This document shows positions 38,794-47,813 of a stretch of DNA of 64,000 bases, in pieces. The position numbers and the translations under genes were made by a program. The notes beneath the pieces were generated by a model. It saw only the letters and a list, made by a program, of their open reading frames with translations, searched no databases and was not told the DNA's origin. The DNA comes from Thermodesulfobacteriota bacterium (GTDB lineage: Bacteria; Desulfobacterota; Syntrophorhabdia; Syntrophorhabdales; JANXAF01), in the NCBI GenBank assembly GCA_025062045.1, contig JANXAF010000002.1:70765-134764 (forward strand). Reading direction: 5' to 3'. Each line of letters starts with the position of its first letter. Within the stretch, counting starts at the first letter, position 1.

Positions 38794-40512
38794 TTAGATT
38801 TTATCATTTTGCTTTACGGATGTCGAGTCGTAAGGAGCTGGGAGGTAAACAATAAATGTGGCACCTACTCCTGGGTGGTTTTGGACCTCTATTTTCCCCT
38901 TGTGGCTAAGTATAATCTTGTTGGAGATGGAAAGACCGAGGCCTGAACCTTTTTCCTTTGTTGTGAAAAAAGGGTTGAAGATGTTATCTACGATGAGGGG
39001 GTCTATCCCGCCTCCGGTGTCAGAAAAAGCGATCCCTACGAATGGTTTTTCATTTATAATCTTTTTGAAGGTTTTTATCGTTATTGTGCCCTCCCCTGCC
39101 ATTGCCTCATGGGCATTGACAAGAATGTTTATGAAGACTTGTTTTATCTGGTGCGGATCGCAAAGAATAGGCGGGATCTCTGGTTCAAAATCTTTTAAAA
39201 ACCTTATTTTCTGCCAGAGGGGATCGTGACTGAAAAACTGGATAAGTTCATCGAGTATCTCCTTTACATTTTTGGGAACCATCTCTAGCTTTACGTCCCT
39301 TGCGTAGTTCAATATCTCCTCTAGAATAGCTTCAAGCCTATGGACCTCACTTAAAATTATGTCGAGATAATGTTTCTCTTTCGACTTAAGCTCCAGCTTT
39401 TTTGCGAGCCTTTTTGTGAAACCGCCTATGACGACTAAAGGGTTTTTTATCTCGTGGGCGATGTTTGCGGTCATCTCTCCCAAACTTTTTAGTTTTTCCT
39501 GTTCTATTATCCTCTCCTGGGCCAGACTTAATTCGTGAACAAGGTTCTTAAGCTCCATGTTAAGGAAGATGCTTTCAAGACCGCTAGCCAAGTAGTTAGA
39601 AATTGTTTGAAGAAGGTACACTCCATCGAGCTCATCAAGGGGGGGGTTTTCTGGATTCCTCAAAATGGTTATCACTCCTATTGTCGTTCCTTTTGACACA
39701 ATTGCGGTTGAGTAGAGAATGTACCTATCCAAAACGGAAGTGTTGGCGGGTTGAGACAGGCCCAAGACTCTGCTTTCAATTCTTTGTAAATCGCTTTCAA
39801 GGTTCTGGGATAAAGTTCCAAAGGTTGCACAACTGGGGAGGTTCTGTGTGTATTTCTCGTTTATCCTTATCCGGACAAAATCGGCGCCAAAAGTTTTAGC
39901 TAAGATTAGGGCCAAATTTTTGAGAACGTTGTCAATATCCCGGTTCGATATGAGGACTTTTCCAATCTCAGAAAGGGTCATAAGCTCTGTTATCCTTTTT
40001 TTCGAATCGGTATAAAGTTCGTTAAGCTTGAAAAGGCCGACCAATTCTTTCGCGGTAATTTCGAGAAGGATAGTCTCAGAGCTGTTAAAAAATGTGCCGG
40101 AGGAAGAAAGTAGAGCAAGTACTCCATAGCAGTTGCTCTCGTCAGAGATGGGGTAAAAGGCGAACCTTCTGTAAGAAGGAATTATGTTGTCCAGATCCGG
40201 TTTTAGGAGTAGCCCTAACCTTCTGGGAACGTTTTCGATGTTAAAAAAAAGAGTCTCCCTTTTTTGGGCTACGGAGCCAATTATGCCTTCTCCCAGTTGC
40301 GGTCTATAGGAAGAGAGGATGCTTGATGTTTCAGTCTTTTCCGTGGAATATTTCAAGGTTAAGCGTTTGTCTTTATCGAGGACATAGATGAAGATTTCGG
40401 AAGATTCAATGGCCCTCTCTAAGAGACGAACTATGTGACTTATTCTCGCATCTATGCGGATATTCGAGTGGGATATCTCTACGAGGCGACGGACAATATC
40501 AACGAGATCCAT
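38794..40512 (-). CDS. Soluble GAF-domain sensor histidine kinase
   Basis: A 572-aa kinase from ATG 40512. No membrane segments; two GAF-like domains (about 20-165 and 190-335), then HisKA with IAHEIKNPLVVIGGF (phospho-His), and a HATPase_c domain with FSDTGGGIDP and the G-box FTTKEKGSGLGLS. An upstream TTG (40527) is possible but has no ribosome site and lies further within glgA, so the ATG is preferred. It is encoded directly after glgA (11-nt overlap with the ATG start) and before its likely regulator, hinting at a link to carbon storage or energy state. Confidence 0.88.
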   Translation of the reverse strand: MDLVDIVRRLVEISHSNIRIDARISHIVRLLERAIESSEIFIYVLDKDKRLTLKYSTEKTETSSILSSYRPQLGEGIIGSVAQKRETLFFNIENVPRRLGLLLKPDLDNIIPSYRRFAFYPISDESNCYGVLALLSSSGTFFNSSETILLEITAKELVGLFKLNELYTDSKKRITELMTLSEIGKVLISNRDIDNVLKNLALILAKTFGADFVRIRINEKYTQNLPSCATFGTLSQNLESDLQRIESRVLGLSQPANTSVLDRYILYSTAIVSKGTTIGVITILRNPENPPLDELDGVYLLQTISNYLASGLESIFLNMELKNLVHELSLAQERIIEQEKLKSLGEMTANIAHEIKNPLVVIGGFTKRLAKKLELKSKEKHYLDIILSEVHRLEAILEEILNYARDVKLEMVPKNVKEILDELIQFFSHDPLWQKIRFLKDFEPEIPPILCDPHQIKQVFINILVNAHEAMAGEGTITIKTFKKIINEKPFVGIAFSDTGGGIDPLIVDNIFNPFFTTKEKGSGLGLSISNKIILSHKGKIEVQNHPGVGATFIVYLPAPYDSTSVKQNDKI

Positions 40513-41950
40513 GTCGCTCGATGGCAAGTTTGTAAAGTTTTATATACTCCCTTGCGGATCTTTCCCAGGAAAAGTCCTGTAGCATGCATCTTTTGATTAA
40601 CTGCCGCCATGCGGTCTTGTCACTATATAGCGATAATGCCCGTCTTATCGCAGATAGGAGAGCCTCCTTTGAGTACTCTGAGAATTTAAAGCCGGTGCCT
40701 AAGGAAGGGTTCTCACTGTAGTCGACTATAGTGTCGTCAAGCCCTCCCACGGCTCTCACAACGGGGACAGTTCCATATTTAAGACTATATAACTGGTTTA
40801 GCCCGCAAGGTTCGTACCTCGAGGCTAAAAGGAAGATATCAGCACCGGCCTCTATGAGATGGGCAAGCTCATCATCATAGCCGATTTTAAGACCGATGGA
40901 TTCTGGGTACGTTCTTTTGAGCTCTTCGAGATCTTCGTGGAATTTTCTTTCGCCTGTACCCAGTATCACGTACTGAACATCGAAATTTACGAGATCCGGG
41001 ATGGCCTGGATTATCAAGTCTAGGCCTTTCTGTTCGGAGAGGCGAGAGATAGTTGCAATAAGGGGTTTATCGGTGACTGGAAGGCCTAAAGTTTTTTGGA
41101 GAGCGATTTTATTCAATTTTTTGTTTTCTATTCGGTCTGGGCCATAGTTGTAGGGAATTTTTGTGTCCGTTTCGGGATTCCATTCTTCGTAATCTATCCC
41201 GTTTACGACGCCGAAGAGGTCGGAGGCTCTCTTTTTTAAAACGCCATCGAGCCCGAATCCGAACTCAGGAGTCTGTATTTCTTGGCTATATTTTTTGCTT
41301 ACGGTATTTATGATGTCAGCAAATATTATGCCCCCCTTTAAGAAGTTTATCTTTCCGTAAAACTCGAGGTACTCAGAAGTGAAGAACTCCCAGCCGAGGT
41401 TCAAAAGGTGCATATCGTAATGCCAAAAGATGCCCTGATAGCCTAAATTATGGATGGTAAGTAAGGTGGCCACATTCCTAAGGAGAGGGTCGTCTTTATA
41501 GTGTACCTTAAGGAACATTGCGGAGAGGGCTGTCTCCCAGTCATTGAGGTGGAGGACGTCAGGAATGAATCCTGTGATCTTTATAGCTTCGAGGATGGCC
41601 TTCGAAAAGAAGGCAAACCTTTCTGCGTTGTCAAGGTAGTCGCCGTCCGGGGTGCTATAGAGGTAGTCGCGATAAAAGTACTCGTCTTTTTCAATGAGAT
41701 AGGCAATTATTTCGTCATACTGGCTTTCGATTATTTCGGCCTCGACAATTCTGTTCGATATAGGGCAGGATATCTTCCAGTTGTGGTATCGCAAGGGAAA
41801 CTTTTCGCCTATTTGCTTATGTTTGGGAAGGATAACCCTCGCATCTACGCCCAGTTTTTTTAAAGCCTTAGGGAGACTTCCGGTTACATCGGCCAAGCCC
41901 CCTGTCTTTACAAAGGGGTAGACTTCGGGGGAGGCTATGAGAACCTTCAT
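40499..41950 (-). CDS. glgA: Glycogen synthase
   Basis: A GT5 glycosyltransferase that extends alpha-1,4-glucan from ADP-glucose. It is 483 aa, normal length. The N-terminal VLIASPEVYPFVKTGGLADV holds the ADP-glucose-binding KTGGL. Later blocks include HLNDWETA, TIHNLGYQG, VNGIDYEEWNP and the C-terminal EPCGLNQLYSLKYGTVPVVRAVGGL. It follows a GalT-like gene (3-nt gap) and pairs functionally with glgC at the left end of the window. Confidence 0.95.
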   Translation of the reverse strand: MKVLIASPEVYPFVKTGGLADVTGSLPKALKKLGVDARVILPKHKQIGEKFPLRYHNWKISCPISNRIVEAEIIESQYDEIIAYLIEKDEYFYRDYLYSTPDGDYLDNAERFAFFSKAILEAIKITGFIPDVLHLNDWETALSAMFLKVHYKDDPLLRNVATLLTIHNLGYQGIFWHYDMHLLNLGWEFFTSEYLEFYGKINFLKGGIIFADIINTVSKKYSQEIQTPEFGFGLDGVLKKRASDLFGVVNGIDYEEWNPETDTKIPYNYGPDRIENKKLNKIALQKTLGLPVTDKPLIATISRLSEQKGLDLIIQAIPDLVNFDVQYVILGTGERKFHEDLEELKRTYPESIGLKIGYDDELAHLIEAGADIFLLASRYEPCGLNQLYSLKYGTVPVVRAVGGLDDTIVDYSENPSLGTGFKFSEYSKEALLSAIRRALSLYSDKTAWRQLIKRCMLQDFSWERSAREYIKLYKLAIERHGSR

Positions 41951-41953
41951 GCT

Positions 41954-42949
41954 TTAAACCTCCCTCAGGAAAGAAGTGGCTTCCTCCGGGGGTGTAGGGT
42001 TTATGTAAAATCCGGTTCCCCACTCAAAACCCGCAAGCCTGGTAAGCCTTGGGATTATTTCGATGTGCCAATGGTAATGGGGAAGGTATGAAGTGTTAAG
42101 TGGGGAAGTATGGATTATAAAGTTGTAAGGAGGCCTCTTTAATCCCTTATCGTATTTTTTTAGAATAACCGAGAAGATCTCGGCCAGGGAAAGGTAACTA
42201 TTCGATTGAGCATGCTTTTCAAAATGGGATTCGTGGTTTTTTGGGAGTATCCAGATCTCGAAGGGGAACCTGGAGGCGTAAGGTGAAATGGCGAGAAAGC
42301 GGTCGTTCTCAAAAACGACCCTTGTCTTTTCATCTTTCTCTTGGGCGATTATGTCACAGAAGATGCACCTTTCCTTCAGTCGGAAGTGGGTCAGTGCACC
42401 CGCCATTTCTTCGGAGACGATTTTGGGAACAATTGGTAAAGCGATGAGTTGGGAATGGGAATGGTCTATAGATGCCCCAGCCCTCTGACCGTAGTTTTTG
42501 AAAACCATGATGTATCTGAATCTTATGTCTTTTACTAGATCCTCGCATCTTTCCCTAAAAGCTATGAAGATGTCGGCCAATTTTGGAATTTCCATATCGA
42601 AAAGATGCTCATCGTGATCTGGAGTCTCAATTATTACCTCGTGCGCGCCAATCCCGTTCATCCTGTCGTAAATACCCACACCTTCCTTTTGGAGGTCTCC
42701 TTCGATCCTTAGTGCTGGAAATTTATTAGGTACGACTCTCAAAGTCCAGCCGGGTCTGTCTCTAGGGGAGCCGTCTCGCCTTATGGCAAAGACTTCAGGG
42801 GGGGTCATCGATTCATTTCCAGGACAAAGGGGGCAGACAGTGGGCCTCGTATAAGGAGTCTCATCGAGGACGAATATTGGCCTTTTACCTCTTTCCTCAG
42901 AGATTATTACCCATCTGTCGCTTACCGGGTCCTTCCGCAATTCTGGCAT
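41954..42949 (-). CDS. galT: GalT-family nucleotidylyltransferase (galactose-1-P uridylyltransferase or ADP-glucose phosphorylase)
   Basis: A 331-aa HIT-superfamily protein. N-terminal RKDPVSDRWVIISEERGKRP and CPLCPGNE (zinc ligands), the middle IDHSHSQLIALP, and the C-terminal HYHWHIEIIPR with the catalytic His triad pattern are diagnostic of GalT. ERCIFCD supplies two more Cys. No galK or galE is near; the gene lies directly before glgA, so an ADP-glucose phosphorylase-type activity on glycogen precursors is a real alternative. Transcribed divergently from the rhomboid gene. Confidence 0.82.
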   Translation of the reverse strand: MPELRKDPVSDRWVIISEERGKRPIFVLDETPYTRPTVCPLCPGNESMTPPEVFAIRRDGSPRDRPGWTLRVVPNKFPALRIEGDLQKEGVGIYDRMNGIGAHEVIIETPDHDEHLFDMEIPKLADIFIAFRERCEDLVKDIRFRYIMVFKNYGQRAGASIDHSHSQLIALPIVPKIVSEEMAGALTHFRLKERCIFCDIIAQEKDEKTRVVFENDRFLAISPYASRFPFEIWILPKNHESHFEKHAQSNSYLSLAEIFSVILKKYDKGLKRPPYNFIIHTSPLNTSYLPHYHWHIEIIPRLTRLAGFEWGTGFYINPTPPEEATSFLREV

Positions 42950-42977
42950 TGTGTTAACCTCTGGCGTCTTCTTTATT

Positions 42978-43006
42978 TTGACAGGGGGCGTGTGCGAGTG
43001 TTAAGT
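42978..43006 (+). promoter_or_regulatory. Promoter of the rhomboid gene
   Basis: TTGACA (42978-42983), 17 nt, TTAAGT (43001-43006), with +1 about 8 nt before the ATG at 43021. No Shine-Dalgarno is visible in the short leader. Confidence 0.5.
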
Positions 43007-43020
43007 TTAAACTGAAATCT

Positions 43021-43689
43021 ATGATCCCTATAAAAGATAACATACCTACCCGGACCTTCCCCATTATAACAGTTGGTATAATCTTTGTAAACATCTCGGT
43101 CTTTATCTGGCAATCTTTTCTTTCACCTAGAGAGGAGGAACAATTATTCCTTTATCTGGGTCTCATTCCAAGGGAGCTAACACTCGCTCTCTCCTCAAGA
43201 ATCGAAATTCTGCCTTATAATCTGGTTACGCTTTTTACGTCGATGTTTTTGCACGGCGGGGTCTTCCACGTAGTCGGCAATATGCTCTATCTGTGGATAT
43301 TTGGGAATAACATAGAGGATTCCTTTGGTCATGGGAGGTTTGCTTTCTTTTATCTGCTTTCTGGAGTATTTGCGGCGATCGTTCAATACCTTTACGATCC
43401 TTTGTCTAATGTACCGATGATTGGTGCTTCGGGGGCTGTTTCTGGTGTTTTGGGGGCATATCTTGTGCTTTATCCTTACGCGAGGGTTATAACACTAGTC
43501 TTCATATTTATATTTGTTAAGATTGTGGAACTTCCAGCCCTTATTTTTCTTACATTCTGGTTTCTAATGCAGTTTCTCCATTCTGGGATGGAAGGGGTGG
43601 CGTGGTACGCGCACATAGGTGGATTCATATTTGGGATTTTTATGGGAAGGCTGTTTGCCAAAAGACGCGTAAAAAGATTGTGGCGCTAG
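43021..43689 (+). CDS. Rhomboid-family intramembrane serine protease
   Basis: A 222-aa protein with six hydrophobic segments. The catalytic Ser is residue 137 in GASG, and the His is residue 198 in HIGGFIFG; LHGGVFHVVGNMLYLWIFG with its His-x-x-x-N pattern is also typical. It cleaves membrane proteins within the bilayer; targets are unknown. It ends 18 nt before the radical SAM gene, with the parS site between and overlapping that gene's start. Confidence 0.9.
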   Translation: MIPIKDNIPTRTFPIITVGIIFVNISVFIWQSFLSPREEEQLFLYLGLIPRELTLALSSRIEILPYNLVTLFTSMFLHGGVFHVVGNMLYLWIFGNNIEDSFGHGRFAFFYLLSGVFAAIVQYLYDPLSNVPMIGASGAVSGVLGAYLVLYPYARVITLVFIFIFVKIVELPALIFLTFWFLMQFLHSGMEGVAWYAHIGGFIFGIFMGRLFAKRRVKRLWR

Positions 43690-43698
43690 ATCGGAAAA

Positions 43699-43716
43699 TT
43701 GTTTCACGTGAAACAA
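43699..43716. promoter_or_regulatory. parS centromere site (ParB-binding palindrome)
   Basis: TTGTTTCACGTGAAACAA is a perfect 18-bp inverted repeat whose inner 16 bp (43700-43715) equal the widely conserved parS sequence bound by chromosomal ParB. No second copy was found in the window. It spans the 5' end of the radical SAM gene. parA and parB are not in the window. Confidence 0.93.
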
Positions 43717-45108
43717 CCTTTTGTCCTTCTCGTTAATCCTTACATTTACGATTTTGCAGCGTACAATTATTGGTCCAAGCCACTCGGACTCCTCTATATC
43801 GGTGGGATTTTGAGAAAAAATAAAATTGAGGTTTTACTCATAGATTGTATGGAGGAAGACAAAAGAAAAAAGAAAGAAGATGGCCGCAGTCCTTACGTGA
43901 AAGAGAAGGTCAAAAAACCTGATGCCCTAAAGGAGATAAAACGGCCGCTTAGAAGATATGGCATTTCTCCGAAGAGACTCGTAGCGGCTCTAAAAGAAAT
44001 ACCGAATCCAGATATGATTTTCGTGAGTTCGAGCATGACTTATTGGTATTTAGGGACAAAAGAAGTTGTCCACATCCTAAAAGAGATTTATCCCTCGATA
44101 CCAATAGTAGTCGGAGGAATTTATCCGAGCCTCTGTTGGGAACACGCCCAAAGAACGCTAAATGGAGCAGATCTTATAGTTTCGAAAGAAAAGATTAACA
44201 CAATCTATACTTACCTCGAAGAGAGACTTAACATCAAATTCTCTTTTAAACCCCATTTGGAGGACTTGAATTCCCTCCCACTGCCTGCTTTTGATCTCTA
44301 CGAATCGGTCGACTTTGTTCCCCTTCTAACTTCGCTCGGATGTGTATTCAGATGTACCTATTGTGCAACAAACTATTTATATCCAAAGATGAAAAGGATG
44401 AAACCGAAAAAAGTGTTAGAGGAGATTTCATACTGGGTTTCTTTTGGGGTTAGAAGGTTTGTTCTGTACGATGACTGTTTCCTTGCCGACAAGGACAATC
44501 ACGCAGTCCCAATCCTTCGCGGAATAGCTACTTTTAAAGAGAAAGTGGAGATTTACAATCCGAATGCGCTAAATGCGGTTTTCATCGACGATGAGGTTGC
44601 AAGCCTTCTCTCGGAAGCAGGTTTTATGGAAGTAAGGCTTGGACTTGAGTCGTTGAATCCTTTTACCCAGATTAATACAGGCGGAAAAGTAGATACACAA
44701 GGATTGAGGAAAGCCGTATCACATCTTATGGCAGCTGGATTCAAAGGGAAAGATATCCACATTTATCTTTTGGCAGGGTTGCCCAACCAAAGATGGGAAG
44801 AAGTAAAAGAATCTATAGATTTTGTCTTAGATCTAGGATGTACCCCCCACATAGCCGAATACGCACCGTGTCCAAAAACAGAGATGTTCGAAAAGAACAA
44901 AAGGATTGCACGCTTTCCAATCGACGAAGAACCGCTATTCCACAATAACACGCTTATGCCCTTTGCCTGGTCAGGTTTTACCGAAGATGACCTTCAATAT
45001 CTCAAATCTTACTTAAGACAAAATATTCAGCGGCTCTCCCAAGATTTGACCCAAAGGGTACCACACAAATGTTTAAAAGAACAACTCACACAGACTTTTG
45101 AGACTTGA
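43708..45108 (+). CDS. B12-binding-domain radical SAM protein
   Basis: A 466-aa protein from GTG 43708. The N-terminal region (about 1-185, LLVNPYIYDF, then GLLYIGGIL and VVGGIYPSL) resembles the cobalamin-binding domain; the radical SAM cluster motif is CVFRCTYC, followed by RRFVLYDDCFL and VRLGLESLNP. Such enzymes do methyl transfers or other radical chemistry; the substrate is unknown. A TTG nine bases earlier would give MFHVKQ, a peptide that comes directly from parS; GTG inside parS, with GGAA about 11 nt upstream, is preferred. The 3' end overlaps addB by 82 bp. Confidence 0.8.
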   Translation: MKQPFVLLVNPYIYDFAAYNYWSKPLGLLYIGGILRKNKIEVLLIDCMEEDKRKKKEDGRSPYVKEKVKKPDALKEIKRPLRRYGISPKRLVAALKEIPNPDMIFVSSSMTYWYLGTKEVVHILKEIYPSIPIVVGGIYPSLCWEHAQRTLNGADLIVSKEKINTIYTYLEERLNIKFSFKPHLEDLNSLPLPAFDLYESVDFVPLLTSLGCVFRCTYCATNYLYPKMKRMKPKKVLEEISYWVSFGVRRFVLYDDCFLADKDNHAVPILRGIATFKEKVEIYNPNALNAVFIDDEVASLLSEAGFMEVRLGLESLNPFTQINTGGKVDTQGLRKAVSHLMAAGFKGKDIHIYLLAGLPNQRWEEVKESIDFVLDLGCTPHIAEYAPCPKTEMFEKNKRIARFPIDEEPLFHNNTLMPFAWSGFTEDDLQYLKSYLRQNIQRLSQDLTQRVPHKCLKEQLTQTFET

Positions 45109-47813
45109 GCAGGAGGGCTGAACGGGAAGGACGGATCCTTTATTTCGCTAATCGCGGATTTTGTTAATTCTTTTACAGATTCTAGTCCTTCTCTTATACC
45201 CATCTCTGAGAAAGGATCAAGAATACACTTATCGTTTAAGAATTTTTGACCCAAAAAGAAGTAAAAACCCCTTATCGTTGTTGGATCAAGGTCAAATTTT
45301 TTCGCATAAAGAAGTACATAGAGAGGTATCTGAAGCTTTACAGGCTTTAATGGATCTTTTCGCTCCAATAAGCTCTTTAGCACGTTGCTTTTTAATAGAT
45401 ACACGCTCGATTCACCCGATGTTTTAAAATCGATAATTTCAATTTTCGAATTCCTCTCCTGAACAAGATCTATACGGAACGCGAATTTTGCACCGTAAAG
45501 TTCCTCCTCTATAAAAGTCTCGGCCGAAAGTACCCTTATCGTATCGGACGAAGCATGCTTTCTCATATAGTCCAAAACGTGGTGCAATCTCTTTTCAATT
45601 TGCCTTTTTACGAGGAAGGCCCTACCATCGAGGTAGCTTCCATATCTTCTTTTGAAAATCTCATCGAGAATTTCGCTCATTTCTTCATTAGAGAAAGAAT
45701 GGGGCAAGATTCTTTCATTCAATTTCCTTTCGAAAAAGGTCTTTAGGGCGAGATGCACTATTGTTCCAATGTCAGATCTTCCAATTCCTTCACGAATTTC
45801 TTCCTCAGCTTTTAATCCAAGGACATACTTGTAATAAAACCTGATCCCACATTCCAAATAGTCATCGATTGCCGTTGGGGAAAGCCTGACCAATTCTAGA
45901 AGTTTAAAGACACTTTGATTTTTTTCTTTTGGTCGGGGAAGAACGTTTGATAAGCTGACCTTGTAGTTTACGTATCTTATAAAAGTGTGGTCGTCCAGAG
46001 GTTTACCAATTTTCTTCTCCATCTCCCACACTATCCTTTCTGCGAACCTCGACCTTATAATCTCAGTATTTTCAACGAATAGGAGATGGACCTCCTCTGC
46101 ACCGCACAAAAGGGTATTAAAATAGTAGTAGAGCAACCCCTCCCTGTCTTTTTCGGTAGGAAGCCCAAGAATCTTCCTAATCTTATAAGGAATGAAGTAA
46201 TCTTCCGTAAGATCAGGGAATACTCCTTCGTTAAGATCGAGGAAAACAACCCTTTTGAATTTCAAATTCCTCGTTTCAAGGAAACCCAAGATTTGGAGAC
46301 CCCTTGTCAGGTCACCTTCGAAGGGAAAAAAGGAGGAAGATATGAGCCTAACGAAAAAATTAAAATAAGAGTCCCGACTTTCGAACACCAATTCTCCAAA
46401 GAGGGAATTCTTTGCCCTCTCAAACTCGTTCATAAAGCCTTGCGCGTAACGGTAAAAGAATGGATCATAAGAAGCGGTGCTATTCTCTGAAAGGTAATAG
46501 ATTACCTCGGAACACTTGCGAAAAAAGTCTTTGACACTCTTTATATCAAGAAACGGAAGGAAAAGATTTGCGTGTATACCTTTTATGTAATCTCTCACGA
46601 TGGTCTCATCCTTAGTAGACAGACAGGAAAAGTTAGCTATCCTTCCGGGTAGTTTTTCTTCAAGGTATTCGAAGTCGGAAAAGCTGTAGGGAAGCACATT
46701 CTCAAGTACGTTTTCGATTTGTTTAAGAATCGTAGCAGTCTTTTCTGATCCTCCTAAAGAATGTAAATTTTTAGCGTATGGGTGATGTAAAAACCGTAAG
46801 TAAGTGGGAATGTGGACCTTAGAATCTTTTAAGTTTCGAACTACATCGAAAAGGCTCATAAAAAAACCAAAAAGCGGTGTTCGCGAAAGTGGATATCCAA
46901 GCGAAATGTTATAATCTTCGGGCTTGAGGTGAGAAATCCCGTGTCTTATGAGAGGGATTAGCGTTTCCGACCTTGGAAGCACCACTAAGACATCATCGAT
47001 CTTTTCTGTCTTCCTTAATATCTCCTGCAAAATCTTCACCTCTCCGTGAACATCAGGAGCTGAATAGAGAAAGATCCTCCGGTTACTAGACGTTATCTCA
47101 CCTTCCTTTTGAATTATGAAGAAAAAACCATCCTTGGCAGAAAGCTTTGAGAGTATTTTTCTTTCTGAGTTTGTAAGGGCATAAAAACCGACAAATATGA
47201 TTCTTTCGAAATCTATTTTCGTTAGTAGATCGTCCCTTTCTGAAAGTTCCACATATCTTTTCGATCTTGTGCAAAATCCGGAATCCTCAATTCTTTTATA
47301 AAACTCAGAGTAAATGGTGGATAAAAAGCGGAAATTGTTCGAGGAGTAAGAAGGCACATGTATGGAGTACTCAATTTCTCGCAATCTTTCCAGAGTTACA
47401 CCTTCTATGTAAAGCTCTTCGAGTAAACTTAGGATCCTCTGACCCAAACTTAAAAAAATGCTAAAATCTGCGAAAGTTTCCGAAAGCCAAAGTCGTTCTT
47501 GGCATATCTTGTAGATTATATAGATCGCATCCAAAGAATCGATCGGTTTTGACCGGAAAAGTCGACGGTGGAGGTCGAGCACAAAATCGTCCATAGAATA
47601 AATAACAGGGGGTATAAAAACCTTCTTGGTCTTTTTCGCTATTTTCTGACGAAGATAGCTTGCGGGTCTCCTTCCGGGGTAGACGACGGCGTTCGTAGAA
47701 AAGTCAGACCCGTCACTTTTGAGGTATTCTATGACTACCTCCTGAAGATTGACTGAGCTATCGACGATTACAATCTTCTCTCTATCTATGAACTCAAATC
47801 CATCGGGTATCAC
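45027..47813 (-). CDS. addB: AddB-like ATP-dependent nuclease subunit
   Basis: A 928-aa protein. The C-terminal PD-(D/E)XK nuclease has FRIDLVQE and IDFKTSG, and four cysteines (ECGIRFYYKY, then CVSCSFKHLCG) form the iron-sulfur staple of AddB nucleases. The N-terminal inactivated-helicase region (about 1-600) is divergent and lacks an evident Walker A. With AddA it resects double-strand breaks for RecA loading. The start GTG overlaps the addA stop (GTGTGA). Shorter than Bacillus AddB (about 1160 aa). Confidence 0.82.
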   Translation of the reverse strand: MIPDGFEFIDREKIVIVDSSVNLQEVVIEYLKSDGSDFSTNAVVYPGRRPASYLRQKIAKKTKKVFIPPVIYSMDDFVLDLHRRLFRSKPIDSLDAIYIIYKICQERLWLSETFADFSIFLSLGQRILSLLEELYIEGVTLERLREIEYSIHVPSYSSNNFRFLSTIYSEFYKRIEDSGFCTRSKRYVELSERDDLLTKIDFERIIFVGFYALTNSERKILSKLSAKDGFFFIIQKEGEITSSNRRIFLYSAPDVHGEVKILQEILRKTEKIDDVLVVLPRSETLIPLIRHGISHLKPEDYNISLGYPLSRTPLFGFFMSLFDVVRNLKDSKVHIPTYLRFLHHPYAKNLHSLGGSEKTATILKQIENVLENVLPYSFSDFEYLEEKLPGRIANFSCLSTKDETIVRDYIKGIHANLFLPFLDIKSVKDFFRKCSEVIYYLSENSTASYDPFFYRYAQGFMNEFERAKNSLFGELVFESRDSYFNFFVRLISSSFFPFEGDLTRGLQILGFLETRNLKFKRVVFLDLNEGVFPDLTEDYFIPYKIRKILGLPTEKDREGLLYYYFNTLLCGAEEVHLLFVENTEIIRSRFAERIVWEMEKKIGKPLDDHTFIRYVNYKVSLSNVLPRPKEKNQSVFKLLELVRLSPTAIDDYLECGIRFYYKYVLGLKAEEEIREGIGRSDIGTIVHLALKTFFERKLNERILPHSFSNEEMSEILDEIFKRRYGSYLDGRAFLVKRQIEKRLHHVLDYMRKHASSDTIRVLSAETFIEEELYGAKFAFRIDLVQERNSKIEIIDFKTSGESSVYLLKSNVLKSLLERKDPLKPVKLQIPLYVLLYAKKFDLDPTTIRGFYFFLGQKFLNDKCILDPFSEMGIREGLESVKELTKSAISEIKDPSFPFSPPAQVSKVCVSCSFKHLCGTLWVKSWESR

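Noticed and set aside
45027-47813. CRISPR-associated Cas4-like reading of the Fe-S nuclease
   Set aside because: The four-Cys nuclease is fused to a 900-aa AddB-like protein next to addA, and no repeat array or cas gene is present.
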